Origin: an uncultured Gelidibacter sp.
GTDB lineage: Bacteria; Bacteroidota; Bacteroidia; Flavobacteriales; Flavobacteriaceae
Direction: 5' to 3'
DNA: 64,000 bases
Assembly (NCBI RefSeq): GCF_947500795.1
Contig: NZ_CANMTE010000002.1
Location: 1-64,000, forward strand
The notes beneath the pieces are model-generated. The model did not search any database and had not been told where the DNA came from. It was given only the letters and a program-made list of their open reading frames with translations. The stretch's first letter is position 1; every line of letters starts with the position of its first letter. Of this stretch, positions 46,072 through 54,510 are shown piece by piece. A program made the position numbers and the translations under genes.

Positions 46072-46109
46072 TCTACAGTTTTCAGTCTTTAATAACTGCA
46101 AACTGTAGA
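46072..46109 (+). promoter_or_regulatory. Inverted repeat in the atpD-atpC gap
   Basis: TCTACAGTTT (46072-46081) and AAACTGTAGA (46100-46109) form a 10-bp perfect stem with an 18-base loop. No T run follows, so this may stabilise the mRNA end or tune atpC expression rather than terminate. Related sequence AACTGCAAACTGTAG is repeated loosely around it. Confidence 0.4.
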
Positions 46110-46133
46110 TTGCGCACTGCAAACTAAAAAACT

Positions 46134-46409
46134 ATGTATTTAGAAATTGTATCCCCAGAAGCATCCTTAGTTAGCGGTAACGTCGATAGTGTTACTGTTC
46201 CAGGTTTAGAGGGTGAATTCCAAATGTTGAATAATCACGCCGCTATTGTTGCTATTCTTGGTAAAGGAAAAGTAAAATTTAAAGGCGATGCAACCATTGC
46301 TAATGGACAAGAAAAGAACTTCACAAAAGAAGATGGGCAATGGGTAATGCAAATCAACAGTGGAACTGTAGAAATGAAAGATAATAATGTGATTGTGTTA
46401 GTTGACTAA
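46134..46409 (+). CDS. atpC: F1F0 ATP synthase subunit epsilon, short form
   Basis: Part of the rotor stalk, linking catalysis to proton flow. The 91-residue protein contains only the N-terminal beta-sandwich (LEIVSPEASLVSGNVDSVTVPG, GEFQMLNNHAAIVAILG) and lacks the C-terminal helical arm that inhibits the enzyme in other bacteria. The short form is usual in Bacteroidota. It lies 76 bases after atpD, with a hairpin in between. Confidence 0.94.
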   Translation: MYLEIVSPEASLVSGNVDSVTVPGLEGEFQMLNNHAAIVAILGKGKVKFKGDATIANGQEKNFTKEDGQWVMQINSGTVEMKDNNVIVLVD

Positions 46410-46430
46410 CCTTTACATTTTTTACTAGAT

Positions 46431-46464
46431 AAAAAAAAATCACGCTTTTCAGCGTGATTTTTTT
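46431..46464. terminator. Bidirectional terminator between atpC and M61 gene
   Basis: AAAATCACGCT pairs with AGCGTGATTTT around a TTTC loop, with A and T runs on both sides. It serves both convergent genes. Confidence 0.85.
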
Positions 46465-46467
46465 GTT

Positions 46468-48255
46468 TTATACTTTAGATGCCAACCAACTCGATTGCTT
46501 CTCTTTTAGTTTCTTAGTAAACTCTTTCGAATTTGCATCCATCAACTTCAAGTTATAAGAGGTCCCGGTACCAATAGTTAATTCTAATTCCTTTTGAGTT
46601 CCGTATCGTTCAACAACCACAGACTCCTTTTCGCCTACTTTAAAGCCATTTAAAACTGAATTGACACCTACGTTCCCTTCAAGTTCCGTACCGCCTATTT
46701 TGAGCAGCTTATCCCCTTTCTGAAATCCGGCGTTGTAAGAGGGAGAACCGATTTTAGGGTTACTCACCAAGACTTGGTTTCTGACCATGGTTCCAAACTC
46801 AATATCATTTTTAGTTTCTAAGATTACGCCTACATTTTTCAGGAGTCGTTCAAAATCTGGCATGCCACTTTTATGAATATAATTTTCGAAGAAATCATCC
46901 GCCAATGGCTTACCCGCAAATTTCACTAAACTTTGATGTAAATCAGCCACCGTATAACCGACCTCAGTTTTCCCATAAGTATTCCAAACCAACGTCATAT
47001 ACTCATCAAGTGTCAAACCGTGTTCTCTCAAGGTTAAATCTAACGCCAATCCTAACATGCTCCCGTAAGAATAATAGGAAATGAACGTGTTTTCCCTATT
47101 GGTCTCATCCACTGATTTGGCCGCGTCTACAAAAGGCGCTTGGTAACTCATTTCAATCGGATTGAAAAATTGCCTTCCTGGCGAGGTCCACACATAGTTA
47201 AACGTTCTTACCAATCCGTTAATGTAATCTTCGCGACTCATGATTCCTGATCTCACCAACGATAAATCATCGTAATAGCTGGTAAATCCTTCGGCAAACC
47301 ATAAATCGCCGCTCATATTAGCTTTTGAAAAATCGAATGGCTCTAACGATTTTGGACGGATTCGCTCCACATTCCAGCAATGGAAAAATTCATGCGCCAC
47401 CGTCCCAATATTACCTTCCATTCCGCCTTGCGACAAACTTCGTGAACTTGGGATAGCGGTAGAATTCCGATGCTCCATTCCATCACCAGTCGCATTTGGC
47501 ATATAGCAGGCTAAAAATAGATACTCGCCGTAATCAAAGCTTGGTAATTCTCCAAACACCATCATTTGCTCCAACACGACCTTTCTGACCTTTTCAAAAT
47601 AAGTATCTACTTCATCCTCTGAAGCGGCATCATCATGCATTACCAACACTATTTTTTGACCTTTCACATCAAAAGAACGCTCTCTAAAATTCGCAATTTC
47701 TACAGGACTATCCATAAAATACTGAAGATTTGGCGCGTAATAGGTGTTGTTTTGTTGATGCTTTAACTGGGTGGCAATCTTCCAATTTAAATCTTCACGC
47801 ACCTTAAATGTCACTTCCATTTCTTGATGTTCAAGCTCAGGAACATACATAAACGTTGCAGGTATATTTAAATGTGCATGGGTTTCATCAACTTGCGCAT
47901 AAGTACCGTCGCCATGGTTTGCAAACAGCGTGTAACTCACATTTATGGTACCATCATGACCATTTACTTCCCAAGAGTACGGATCTGGGCGAGTTGCTTT
48001 AAGCTCCTCTCCTTTACCGTCAGTAACCTTTACATTATACAAGTTTTTCGCAAATTCATGCAAAGCGTAGCGTCCAGGTGATGAACGACTCATACGAAAC
48101 GTTGCCGTTTCCGATTTTAAATTGCTAAATGTTGCTTGAATGTTAGCTTCATGATGAACAGCATTCTCAAAAGAGATGGTGTATTTTGAAGAAATTTGGG
48201 CTTGCAAAACAAATGAAGCCATGAAAAATAACAGACAGATACTAATACGAATCAT
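46468..48255 (-). CDS. M61 family peptidase with PDZ domain
   Basis: A 595-residue secreted or periplasmic metallopeptidase of the glycyl aminopeptidase (M61) family. Signal peptide is ICLLFFMASFVLQAQ. The zinc-binding motif HEFFH is at 288-292 (VAHEFFHCWNVERIRP), with the third ligand Glu in WFAEGFTSYYDDL about 25 residues later. A PDZ domain occupies about residues 500-580 (SYNAGFQKGDKLLKIGGTELEG). Family members release N-terminal Gly or Ala. The gene is convergent with atpC and shares its terminator. Confidence 0.92.
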   Translation of the reverse strand: MIRISICLLFFMASFVLQAQISSKYTISFENAVHHEANIQATFSNLKSETATFRMSRSSPGRYALHEFAKNLYNVKVTDGKGEELKATRPDPYSWEVNGHDGTINVSYTLFANHGDGTYAQVDETHAHLNIPATFMYVPELEHQEMEVTFKVREDLNWKIATQLKHQQNNTYYAPNLQYFMDSPVEIANFRERSFDVKGQKIVLVMHDDAASEDEVDTYFEKVRKVVLEQMMVFGELPSFDYGEYLFLACYMPNATGDGMEHRNSTAIPSSRSLSQGGMEGNIGTVAHEFFHCWNVERIRPKSLEPFDFSKANMSGDLWFAEGFTSYYDDLSLVRSGIMSREDYINGLVRTFNYVWTSPGRQFFNPIEMSYQAPFVDAAKSVDETNRENTFISYYSYGSMLGLALDLTLREHGLTLDEYMTLVWNTYGKTEVGYTVADLHQSLVKFAGKPLADDFFENYIHKSGMPDFERLLKNVGVILETKNDIEFGTMVRNQVLVSNPKIGSPSYNAGFQKGDKLLKIGGTELEGNVGVNSVLNGFKVGEKESVVVERYGTQKELELTIGTGTSYNLKLMDANSKEFTKKLKEKQSSWLASKV

Positions 48256-48275
48256 GATTTTAAAATTTTGATTCT

Positions 48276-48283
48276 CAAATATA
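48276..48283 (-). promoter_or_regulatory. -7 box for the M61 gene
   Basis: TATATTTG on the minus strand fits TAnnTTTG, about 20 bases before the ATG. Confidence 0.45.
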
Positions 48284-48312
48284 CAATCTTTTATATTCCT
48301 TTCTCGGCGCCT

Positions 48313-48331
48313 ACAGGTATTAAAAACCTGT
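48313..48331. promoter_or_regulatory. Inverted repeat in the bioF promoter region
   Basis: ACAGGT (48313-48318) and ACCTGT (48326-48331) are inverted copies seven bases apart; the outer CCT and AGG extend the pairing around a bulge. It lies 11 bases before a -7-like box, so it could be an operator, or one of the intergenic palindromes common in flavobacteria. Confidence 0.35.
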
Positions 48332-48341
48332 GAGGACTTCG

Positions 48342-48349
48342 TATCTTTA
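48342..48349 (+). promoter_or_regulatory. -7-like box for bioF cluster
   Basis: TATCTTTA matches seven of eight positions of TAnnTTTG. Transcription would start at about the bioF ATG at 48354, giving an almost leaderless message. Confidence 0.4.
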
Positions 48350-48353
48350 CGCT

Positions 48354-49499
48354 ATGATTCCTAAAAAACTTCAAGATAAATTAGAGGCACGAAAAGCGGA
48401 CAATACCTTTCGGAAATTGCGCCAACCTCATGAGTTGATTGACTTTGCATCCAACGACTATTTAGGGTTTTCGTTATCCAAAGAAATTTTTGATCATACC
48501 CATTACTATTTGGAAGAAGCATTCATTTTCCAAAATGGCTCCCGGGGTTCCCGTTTACTAACTGGTAATCACAAACTTTACAAAGATGTTGAGGACTTAA
48601 TTTGCAAAACGCATGATTGCGAAAGTGCCTTGATTTTTAATTCTGGTTACGATGCCAACCTCGGATTTTTCTCAAGTGTTCCCCAACGTGGCGATGTGGT
48701 TTTTTATGATGAATACATCCATGCGTCCATCCGGGATGGAATTTCCATGGGCCATGCCCAAGCCTATAAATTTAAACACAATGATCTTGACGATTTAAAG
48801 CAGAAATGTCAGTTTCAGCGTGAAAGGATTTCTAAAGATTCAGAAGTTTATATTGCTACAGAATCAGTGTTTTCTATGGATGGCGATACACCAGATTTGA
48901 TAGCAATGGCTGAATTTTGTAAAACAAATCATTTCAAGCTGATTGTTGATGAAGCACACGCCGTTGGTGTTTTTGGTGAAAACGGGATTGGTTTGACACA
49001 TAGTTTAGGAATTGATGCAGCTATTTTTGCAAGAATCATCACTTTCGGAAAAGCCCTCGGTTGCCATGGCGCCGCAATTTTAGGATCTAAGCAACTTGCC
49101 GATTATCTCGTTAATTTTTCGAGACCCTTTATTTATACCACTGCCCTGCCGCCCCATTCTTTAATGACCATTAAGTCTGCCTATAAAGAGTTACAACAAA
49201 CCCACGCTATAGAAAAGCTGCACGAAAACATTAACTATTTCAAAGAAAAAGTAGCCGAGCACCAACTGCAAGAACGTTTTATTACGAGTGAATCTGCAAT
49301 TCAATGTTGCATAATCCCAGGAAATGACACCGTTAAAAAAGTTTCGCAAGACTTTTATGCACATGGTTTTGATGTAAAACCGATCGTCTCTCCTACGGTA
49401 CCTAAAGGTCAGGAGCGTCTGCGTTTTTGTATCCATTCCTATAATGCTGAAGAGGAAATCTCAAAAGTGTTAGCGCTTTTAGCTACATTTATAAAATGA
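48354..49499 (+). CDS. bioF: 8-amino-7-oxononanoate synthase
   Basis: PLP enzyme that joins pimeloyl-ACP (or -CoA) and alanine, the first ring-building step of biotin synthesis. The start is the ATG at 48354 (MIPKKLQDKLEARKADNTFR), giving 381 residues; a longer frame would add eight residues ahead of the promoter box. Conserved parts are IDFASNDYLGFS, GSRGSRLLTGNHKLY, VDEAHAVGVFG and the PLP-binding Lys in ITFGKALGCHGAA near 240. It opens the biotin cluster and overlaps the next gene by four bases (ATGA). Confidence 0.95.
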   Translation: MIPKKLQDKLEARKADNTFRKLRQPHELIDFASNDYLGFSLSKEIFDHTHYYLEEAFIFQNGSRGSRLLTGNHKLYKDVEDLICKTHDCESALIFNSGYDANLGFFSSVPQRGDVVFYDEYIHASIRDGISMGHAQAYKFKHNDLDDLKQKCQFQRERISKDSEVYIATESVFSMDGDTPDLIAMAEFCKTNHFKLIVDEAHAVGVFGENGIGLTHSLGIDAAIFARIITFGKALGCHGAAILGSKQLADYLVNFSRPFIYTTALPPHSLMTIKSAYKELQQTHAIEKLHENINYFKEKVAEHQLQERFITSESAIQCCIIPGNDTVKKVSQDFYAHGFDVKPIVSPTVPKGQERLRFCIHSYNAEEEISKVLALLATFIK

Positions 49500-49912
49500 A
49501 AAATGAAACATTTACGACTGTTGCGGTATTTCAATATTCTTCGGAAGCGCAAATCATTAAAGGCAGATTGGAATCGGACGGGATTGAAGTTTTTCTAGCC
49601 GATAACCTCACTATAGATACGGACCCACTGGTGAGCAATGCTATTGGCGGGGTTAAGTTAAAAGTCCTTTCTACGCAAGTAGCTGAAGCCAAAGAGATTC
49701 TGAATTCCATTCAGCCATATGCCATTGACGATGAAGGCAATGCTTTAAATTGCCCTAATTGCATGAGTACGGATGTCGAATTATTCTCCACAATTAAAGA
49801 CATAAAATCCTTTTTCTGGTTTATTTTTGGGTTCCTATTTTCATCACTTCCATTTTATACCAAGCACAAATATATGTGCGACGTGTGTGGAACCGAATTT
49901 GATATAAAATGA
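49496..49912 (+). CDS. DUF2007 domain protein with C-terminal zinc ribbon
   Basis: A 138-residue protein of unknown function. The first 75 residues (FTTVAVFQYSSEAQIIKGRLE, NAIGGVKLKVLSTQVAEAKEIL) match the DUF2007 signal-transducer-like domain. Then come a Cys pair (NCPNCMSTDVELF), a hydrophobic segment (FFWFIFGFLFSSLPFY) and a second Cys pair (YMCDVCGTEFD), which together look like a zinc ribbon. It overlaps both bioF and bioD by four bases, so it is translationally coupled to the biotin genes, although no role in biotin synthesis is known. Confidence 0.8.
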   Translation: MKNETFTTVAVFQYSSEAQIIKGRLESDGIEVFLADNLTIDTDPLVSNAIGGVKLKVLSTQVAEAKEILNSIQPYAIDDEGNALNCPNCMSTDVELFSTIKDIKSFFWFIFGFLFSSLPFYTKHKYMCDVCGTEFDIK

Positions 49913-50517
49913 ACAATTATTTCGTTACCGGTATCTCAACAGATGTTGGAAAAACCATCGCTTCAGCAATTTTAGTAGAAGCCCTCAACGCCGATTATTG
50001 GAAACCAATCCAAGCTGGCGATTTGGACAATTCAGATACGCATAAAGTGCAGCGGTTAGTCTCCAATAAAAAATCGAAATTTCACGACAGTAGTTACTTG
50101 TTGAACACGCCTATGAGTCCGCATGCCGCAGCTGAAATTGATGGCGTTACGGTATCTACTAAAACCATAAAAACACCAAAAACCAAAAAGAATTTGGTGA
50201 TTGAAGGCGCGGGTGGCTTGTTGGTTCCTATCAATGATTCTGAAACCATTCTCGATTTGATCAAACCCGAATATAAGGTGATTGTTGTATCAAGACATTA
50301 TTTGGGAAGCATTAACCATACGCTTTTAACGGTCAATCTTTTAAAATCGAAAGGTTTTGACTTGGCACTAATTTATAGCGGCGAAGCACATGCATCCACA
50401 GAAGCAATCATCGAAAAAATGACTCAAGTCCCAGTCATTGGGCGCATCGATGAAGAGCCTTATTTTGATAAAAATGTGGTGCTGGAATACGCTGAAAAAT
50501 TTAAAGAGACTTTATAA
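49909..50517 (+). CDS. bioD: Dethiobiotin synthetase
   Basis: Closes the ureido ring of dethiobiotin with CO2 and ATP. The 202-residue P-loop protein begins NNYFVTGISTDVGKTIASAIL, with the phosphate-binding loop GISTDVGKT, and has YWKPIQAGDLDNSDT and VIEGAGGLLVPIND. It is slightly shorter than the E. coli enzyme. Its ATG overlaps the stop of the DUF2007 gene; bioA follows 79 bases on. Confidence 0.94.
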   Translation: MNNYFVTGISTDVGKTIASAILVEALNADYWKPIQAGDLDNSDTHKVQRLVSNKKSKFHDSSYLLNTPMSPHAAAEIDGVTVSTKTIKTPKTKKNLVIEGAGGLLVPINDSETILDLIKPEYKVIVVSRHYLGSINHTLLTVNLLKSKGFDLALIYSGEAHASTEAIIEKMTQVPVIGRIDEEPYFDKNVVLEYAEKFKETL

Positions 50518-50554
50518 TACTTCGCAGAATATCCTGGAGATGTTAATCAATACA

Positions 50555-50580
50555 TTGCATTGCGACTGCGCCCAATGCAA
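50555..50580. promoter_or_regulatory. Inverted repeat between bioD and bioA
   Basis: TTGCATTG (50555-50562) and CAATGCAA (50573-50580) are perfect inverted copies around a 10-base loop, 16 bases before the bioA ATG. It lies in the only sizeable gap of the early biotin genes; an operator or RNA hairpin is possible. Confidence 0.35.
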
Positions 50581-50596
50581 CAAATACCGTATACAA

Positions 50597-51862
50597 ATGA
50601 CCCTAAAAGAACGCGATAAAAAACACCTTTGGCACCCACTAACGCAACACAAACTGCACCCAGACACCATTGCCATTGTTAAAGCAAAAGACTGTACACT
50701 TACCGATGAAGATGGCAACACATACATCGACGCCATCGCATCTTGGTACACGTGCATGTACGGACATTGCAACGCTTTTGTTACCGATCGTGTTGCAGCT
50801 CAAATGCAGCAGTTGGATCAGGTGGTTTTTAGCGGATTTACGCATGAACCGGCAATCAAACTTTCTGAAGCCTTGATTTCTATTCTTCCAGAAAATCAAA
50901 ACAAACTCTTTTTTAGTGATAACGGATCAACAAGTGTTGAAATCGGCATTAAAATGGCGCTGCAATATCATTTTAATAAAGGCGAAAAACGCAATATCCT
51001 TCTCGCTTTTGAAGATGGGTTTCACGGTGATACGTTTGGTGCCATGAGCGTTTCTAGCTTATCTGTGTACAACGGTCCTTTTGAAGAGTATTTTTTGGAT
51101 GTGAAGCGAATTCCAACGCCAAATGGTGAAAACCATAACTCCATTTTGAATCTTCTTGAAAAATTGGTTTTGGAGCATGATATTGCCGGCTTTGTATACG
51201 AGCCTTTAGTACAAGGTGCGGCGGCAATGAAAATGCACAACGCAGATGGTCTTAACCAAATTTTGAAGTTTTGTAAAGATCATCACATTATTACGGTTGC
51301 GGATGAAGTTATGACCGGATTTGGAAAAACCGGGAAAAATTTTGCATCTGACTATATGGACACGAAGCCTGATATCATCTGTATGAGTAAAGCGCTCACG
51401 GCAGGATTGCTCCCTATGGCAATTACTTCCTGTTCCCAGCCTATTTATGATGCTTTTTATAGTGATGATATGAGCAAAGGACTCTTCCACGGACATACGT
51501 ATTCGGCTAATCCGTTAGCGTGTACTGCTGCTTTGGCGGGGATAGAGTTATTAAAATCGGAAGCCATACAACAAAACATTGAACGGATTAGTGCGGCTCA
51601 CCAAGGCTTTAATGAGCGTATTAAAGAGCATCCAAAGGTAAAATCGACGCGCCAAACTGGAGTTATTTTTGCGCTCGACCTGAATATTGAAATGGAACGT
51701 TATGGCGATTTACGCGATAAAATTTTCAAGTTCTTTATGGACAATGGCGTCTTCTTAAGACCTTTAGGGAGCACCATTTACATTCAAGCGCCATATGTGA
51801 TTACGGAAAGTGAATTGGAAAAAGTATATCAAACCATTGAAAACGCATTGGACATTCTCTAA
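50597..51862 (+). CDS. bioA: Adenosylmethionine--8-amino-7-oxononanoate transaminase
   Basis: PLP enzyme making 7,8-diaminopelargonate. The ATG at 50597 (MTLKERDKKHLWHPLTQHKL) gives 421 residues and the usual N-terminus; a longer frame would overlap bioD. Conserved parts are YIDAIASWYTCMYGH, SDNGSTSVEIGIKMALQYHF, FEDGFHGDTFGAMSVS, ADEVMTGFGKTG and the PLP Lys in ICMSKALTAG near 268. It lies third of the standard genes in the cluster, with the ketoacyl synthase 82 bases downstream. Confidence 0.96.
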   Translation: MTLKERDKKHLWHPLTQHKLHPDTIAIVKAKDCTLTDEDGNTYIDAIASWYTCMYGHCNAFVTDRVAAQMQQLDQVVFSGFTHEPAIKLSEALISILPENQNKLFFSDNGSTSVEIGIKMALQYHFNKGEKRNILLAFEDGFHGDTFGAMSVSSLSVYNGPFEEYFLDVKRIPTPNGENHNSILNLLEKLVLEHDIAGFVYEPLVQGAAAMKMHNADGLNQILKFCKDHHIITVADEVMTGFGKTGKNFASDYMDTKPDIICMSKALTAGLLPMAITSCSQPIYDAFYSDDMSKGLFHGHTYSANPLACTAALAGIELLKSEAIQQNIERISAAHQGFNERIKEHPKVKSTRQTGVIFALDLNIEMERYGDLRDKIFKFFMDNGVFLRPLGSTIYIQAPYVITESELEKVYQTIENALDIL

Positions 51863-51944
51863 AATATTTAATCACATTTGGAAATAACATAGTGTTTCCT
51901 ATTCCACGCTCGAGATAGTTTTATTTTTGCTTAAATTTTAAGTT

Positions 51945-53111
51945 TTGCTACAACCCGTTTCTATCACTGCTATTAGTTCCATTTCCCCACTAGGAGAGAC
52001 TACACCTGATATTTGGAAGAATTATCAACATAACGGCCATTGTCTTTCTGAAAAATCTTTTGGGGACATTAAAGCGATGGTGGGTCAGTTACCTTCTGTG
52101 GTAAAATCGGCTATTAAATCTTTACAACACTCCGATTCCCATTTTAAGAATTTAGATCCATCGGTTTTGTATGCGATTTACACGTCGCGAAATGCAGTAG
52201 CTGAAGCTGGTTGGACTTCCAAAGATAATTTCGGAATCAATATTGGTTCCTCGCGCGGTGCAACTGCTTTATTTGAAAAATACCACGAAGATTTTCTTAA
52301 TCGTGGGCGCGCTCAAACATTGAGTTCACCTACGACCACATTAGGTAATATCTCCTCTTGGGTAGCGCACGATTTGCAAACACAAGGACCAGAAATAAGC
52401 CATTCCATAACTTGTTCTACTGCTTTACATGCTTTATTAAACGGTGTGGCATGGATAAATTCTGGAATGTCAGATAAATTTTTAGTTGGTGGTAGTGAAG
52501 CGCCATTAACAAATTTTACGGTCGCTCAAATGCAAGCCATAAAAATTTATGCACCGCTTCCTCCACAAACGAACGCTAATTTTTATCCTTGCCGATCTTT
52601 AGATCTCCATAAAACAAAAAACTCCATGGTACTTGGCGAAGCGTCCGCTATGGCGTGTTTAGAACGCGGCATTTCTGAAAATGCGTTGGCCAACATCATT
52701 GGTATCGGGTATGCTACAGAAGTCTTGGAACATAGCGTCTCAGTATCTTCAGACGCCCAATGCTTCCAACGCTCCATGAAAATGGCTTTAGGGACGATAA
52801 ATCCGAATGAAGTAGATATAATTGTCACTCACACCCCTGGCACCATAAAAGGAGATTCGTCAGAATTGAATGCTATAGATGCCGTTTTTCTGGATAAAAA
52901 ACCCGCCTTAACTACCAATAAATGGAAAATTGGCCACAGTCTTGGCGCTTCTGGCCTATTAAGCTTAGAGATGGCCATTTTAATGTTGCAAAACCAAGAG
53001 TTCATCAATGTGCCTTTTATAGAAGCGCAAACGCCACAACGTATTAAAACCATTATGGTAAATGCGGTCGGATTTGGGGGAAATGCCGTCTCCATATTAA
53101 TATCTCGATAG
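51945..53111 (+). CDS. Beta-ketoacyl-ACP synthase-like protein in biotin cluster
   Basis: A 388-residue thiolase-fold condensing enzyme of the KAS I/II type with the complete catalytic triad: Cys157 (SITCSTALHALL), His296 (VTHTPGTIKGDSSELNAID) and His331 (KIGHSLGASGLLSLE). It is somewhat short for a FabF. The start is TTG at 51945, three bases after an in-frame TAA, so no upstream start is possible. Its position between bioA and bioB suggests a role in making the pimeloyl chain, perhaps in place of, or next to, general FabF/FabB. It could equally be an ordinary fatty-acid enzyme. Confidence 0.85.
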   Translation: MLQPVSITAISSISPLGETTPDIWKNYQHNGHCLSEKSFGDIKAMVGQLPSVVKSAIKSLQHSDSHFKNLDPSVLYAIYTSRNAVAEAGWTSKDNFGINIGSSRGATALFEKYHEDFLNRGRAQTLSSPTTTLGNISSWVAHDLQTQGPEISHSITCSTALHALLNGVAWINSGMSDKFLVGGSEAPLTNFTVAQMQAIKIYAPLPPQTNANFYPCRSLDLHKTKNSMVLGEASAMACLERGISENALANIIGIGYATEVLEHSVSVSSDAQCFQRSMKMALGTINPNEVDIIVTHTPGTIKGDSSELNAIDAVFLDKKPALTTNKWKIGHSLGASGLLSLEMAILMLQNQEFINVPFIEAQTPQRIKTIMVNAVGFGGNAVSILISR

Positions 53112-53211
53112 ATTCGCAGTAGAAGTGGCACTTTTCCACTCATAGCCTTTTTTTAGCATCAAAAAAGTTCTCATTAAAAAGTTAATAGATTCAGTTCTCA
53201 AACCTTTTCTT

Positions 53212-53219
53212 TATTTTTA
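53212..53219 (+). promoter_or_regulatory. -7-like box before the serine hydrolase gene
   Basis: TATTTTTA matches seven of eight positions of TAnnTTTG, five bases before the ATG at 53224. It may be an internal promoter. Confidence 0.3.
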
Positions 53220-53223
53220 AGGT

Positions 53224-54333
53224 ATGAAATATGGTTCTCTACTTATAATTTTTATGATGATGGGTTGCGCATCTGTCAGCCCAATTAAAAAAGCAATCTC
53301 TGCTGATGATGTAAAACTCAATACAATCATGAAGCAGTTGCCTTTACATGAAGTACAAGTACTGTTTTCTGAAGTCATTCGCGATAAAAATGGCCATGTA
53401 AAATTTTTGGAAGATCAGTTTCAAGTTGATGATGCAACGTATTTCTACCCTGCGAGTACTGTAAAATTGCCCATCGCCCTATTGGCATTAGAAAAGTTAA
53501 ATCGCAACGCTTTAGTGGATAGAGATACACCTTCTAAAGTGGAAGATGACACCATCGTTTCAACCTTTACTAAGGATATCATCGATATATTTGCGGTTAG
53601 TAGCAACACGGCCTACAATCGATTATTTGAGTACCTAGGTCAAGATGAGATCAATCAGCAACTAAAAGATAAAGGCATTAATGCTAAAATTTATCACCGC
53701 TTGTCCATCCCAAATTCCGCCAATTTAACCACAAAACCATTGTTGTTCTACAAAGACGGTTCCGTCATATATAAGACAGAAGCCAAGACCAATCAACCTA
53801 TGGCACCTTTACAGTTGAACAGCCTCAGCAAAGGTGTGGGTTACACCATTGGCAACAGCTTGGTCCAACAACCCATGGATTTCTCTATGAAAAATTACCT
53901 ACCGGTAACCTCCTTACATGGCATATTGAAGCGATTGCTATTCCCTGAACTCTTTCCAAAACAGCAACAGTTTGCGTTGACTGAAGCCGATCGCAAATTC
54001 TTGATTGACGCCATGTCCATCCTTCCAAAACAAGCGGGTTATAATCCTGAAGATTTTCCCGATACCTACATGAAATATTTAGTTGTAGGCGATTCAAAAA
54101 GCACAATGCCCGAAGATTTGGAGATTCATAATAAGATAGGTTCTGCTTATGGCTATCTAACCGATTCTGCCTATATCATCAATAAAAAAACCAATCAAGA
54201 ATTCCTAATAACGGCGACCATACATGTGAATAAGAACAAAATTTATAATGATGGTGTTTATGAATATGATGATCTTGGCATTCCCTTTTTAGCAGCTCTT
54301 GGCAGAAAATTGATATTATACCAATTAAAATAG
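53224..54333 (+). CDS. Class A beta-lactamase-like serine hydrolase, lipoprotein
   Basis: A 369-residue penicillin-binding/beta-lactamase-fold protein. The signal peptide ends FMMMGCAS, Cys at 15, so it is membrane-anchored outside the cytoplasm. Active-site motifs are present: Ser78-x-x-Lys81 in YPASTVKLP, an SxN-type motif in AVSSNTAYNR near 126-128, and KIGSAYG in place of the KTG box. Family relatives are beta-lactamases or peptidoglycan/ester hydrolases. No Glu-containing omega loop could be confirmed, so antibiotic hydrolysis is not claimed. It lies between the ketoacyl synthase and bioB; since it acts outside the cytoplasm it is an unlikely pimeloyl-ester hydrolase. Confidence 0.82.
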   Translation: MKYGSLLIIFMMMGCASVSPIKKAISADDVKLNTIMKQLPLHEVQVLFSEVIRDKNGHVKFLEDQFQVDDATYFYPASTVKLPIALLALEKLNRNALVDRDTPSKVEDDTIVSTFTKDIIDIFAVSSNTAYNRLFEYLGQDEINQQLKDKGINAKIYHRLSIPNSANLTTKPLLFYKDGSVIYKTEAKTNQPMAPLQLNSLSKGVGYTIGNSLVQQPMDFSMKNYLPVTSLHGILKRLLFPELFPKQQQFALTEADRKFLIDAMSILPKQAGYNPEDFPDTYMKYLVVGDSKSTMPEDLEIHNKIGSAYGYLTDSAYIINKKTNQEFLITATIHVNKNKIYNDGVYEYDDLGIPFLAALGRKLILYQLK

Positions 54334-54479
54334 ACACAAAAAACGTCCATTTCTAAGATTATCTAAAGTTAATTTTCATCACCTTTAGTTGTGCTGAAAA
54401 ACAACAATTTAAATCACACTTAAGTACACCACCAAAAAATTTATAGGCTTTCGGAAGATTTCTTTCATATTAAATAAGT

Positions 54480-54487
54480 TATTTTTA
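54480..54487 (+). promoter_or_regulatory. -7-like box before bioB
   Basis: TATTTTTA matches seven of eight positions of TAnnTTTG. Transcription would start about 19 bases before the ATG at 54511, which supports that start. Confidence 0.35.
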
Positions 54488-54510
54488 CCTCATCATTGAA
54501 ATTGACTAAC

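Noticed and set aside
53123-53139. AGTGG/CCACT hairpin after the ketoacyl synthase as terminator
   Set aside because: Five pairs only and no T run directly after the stem.
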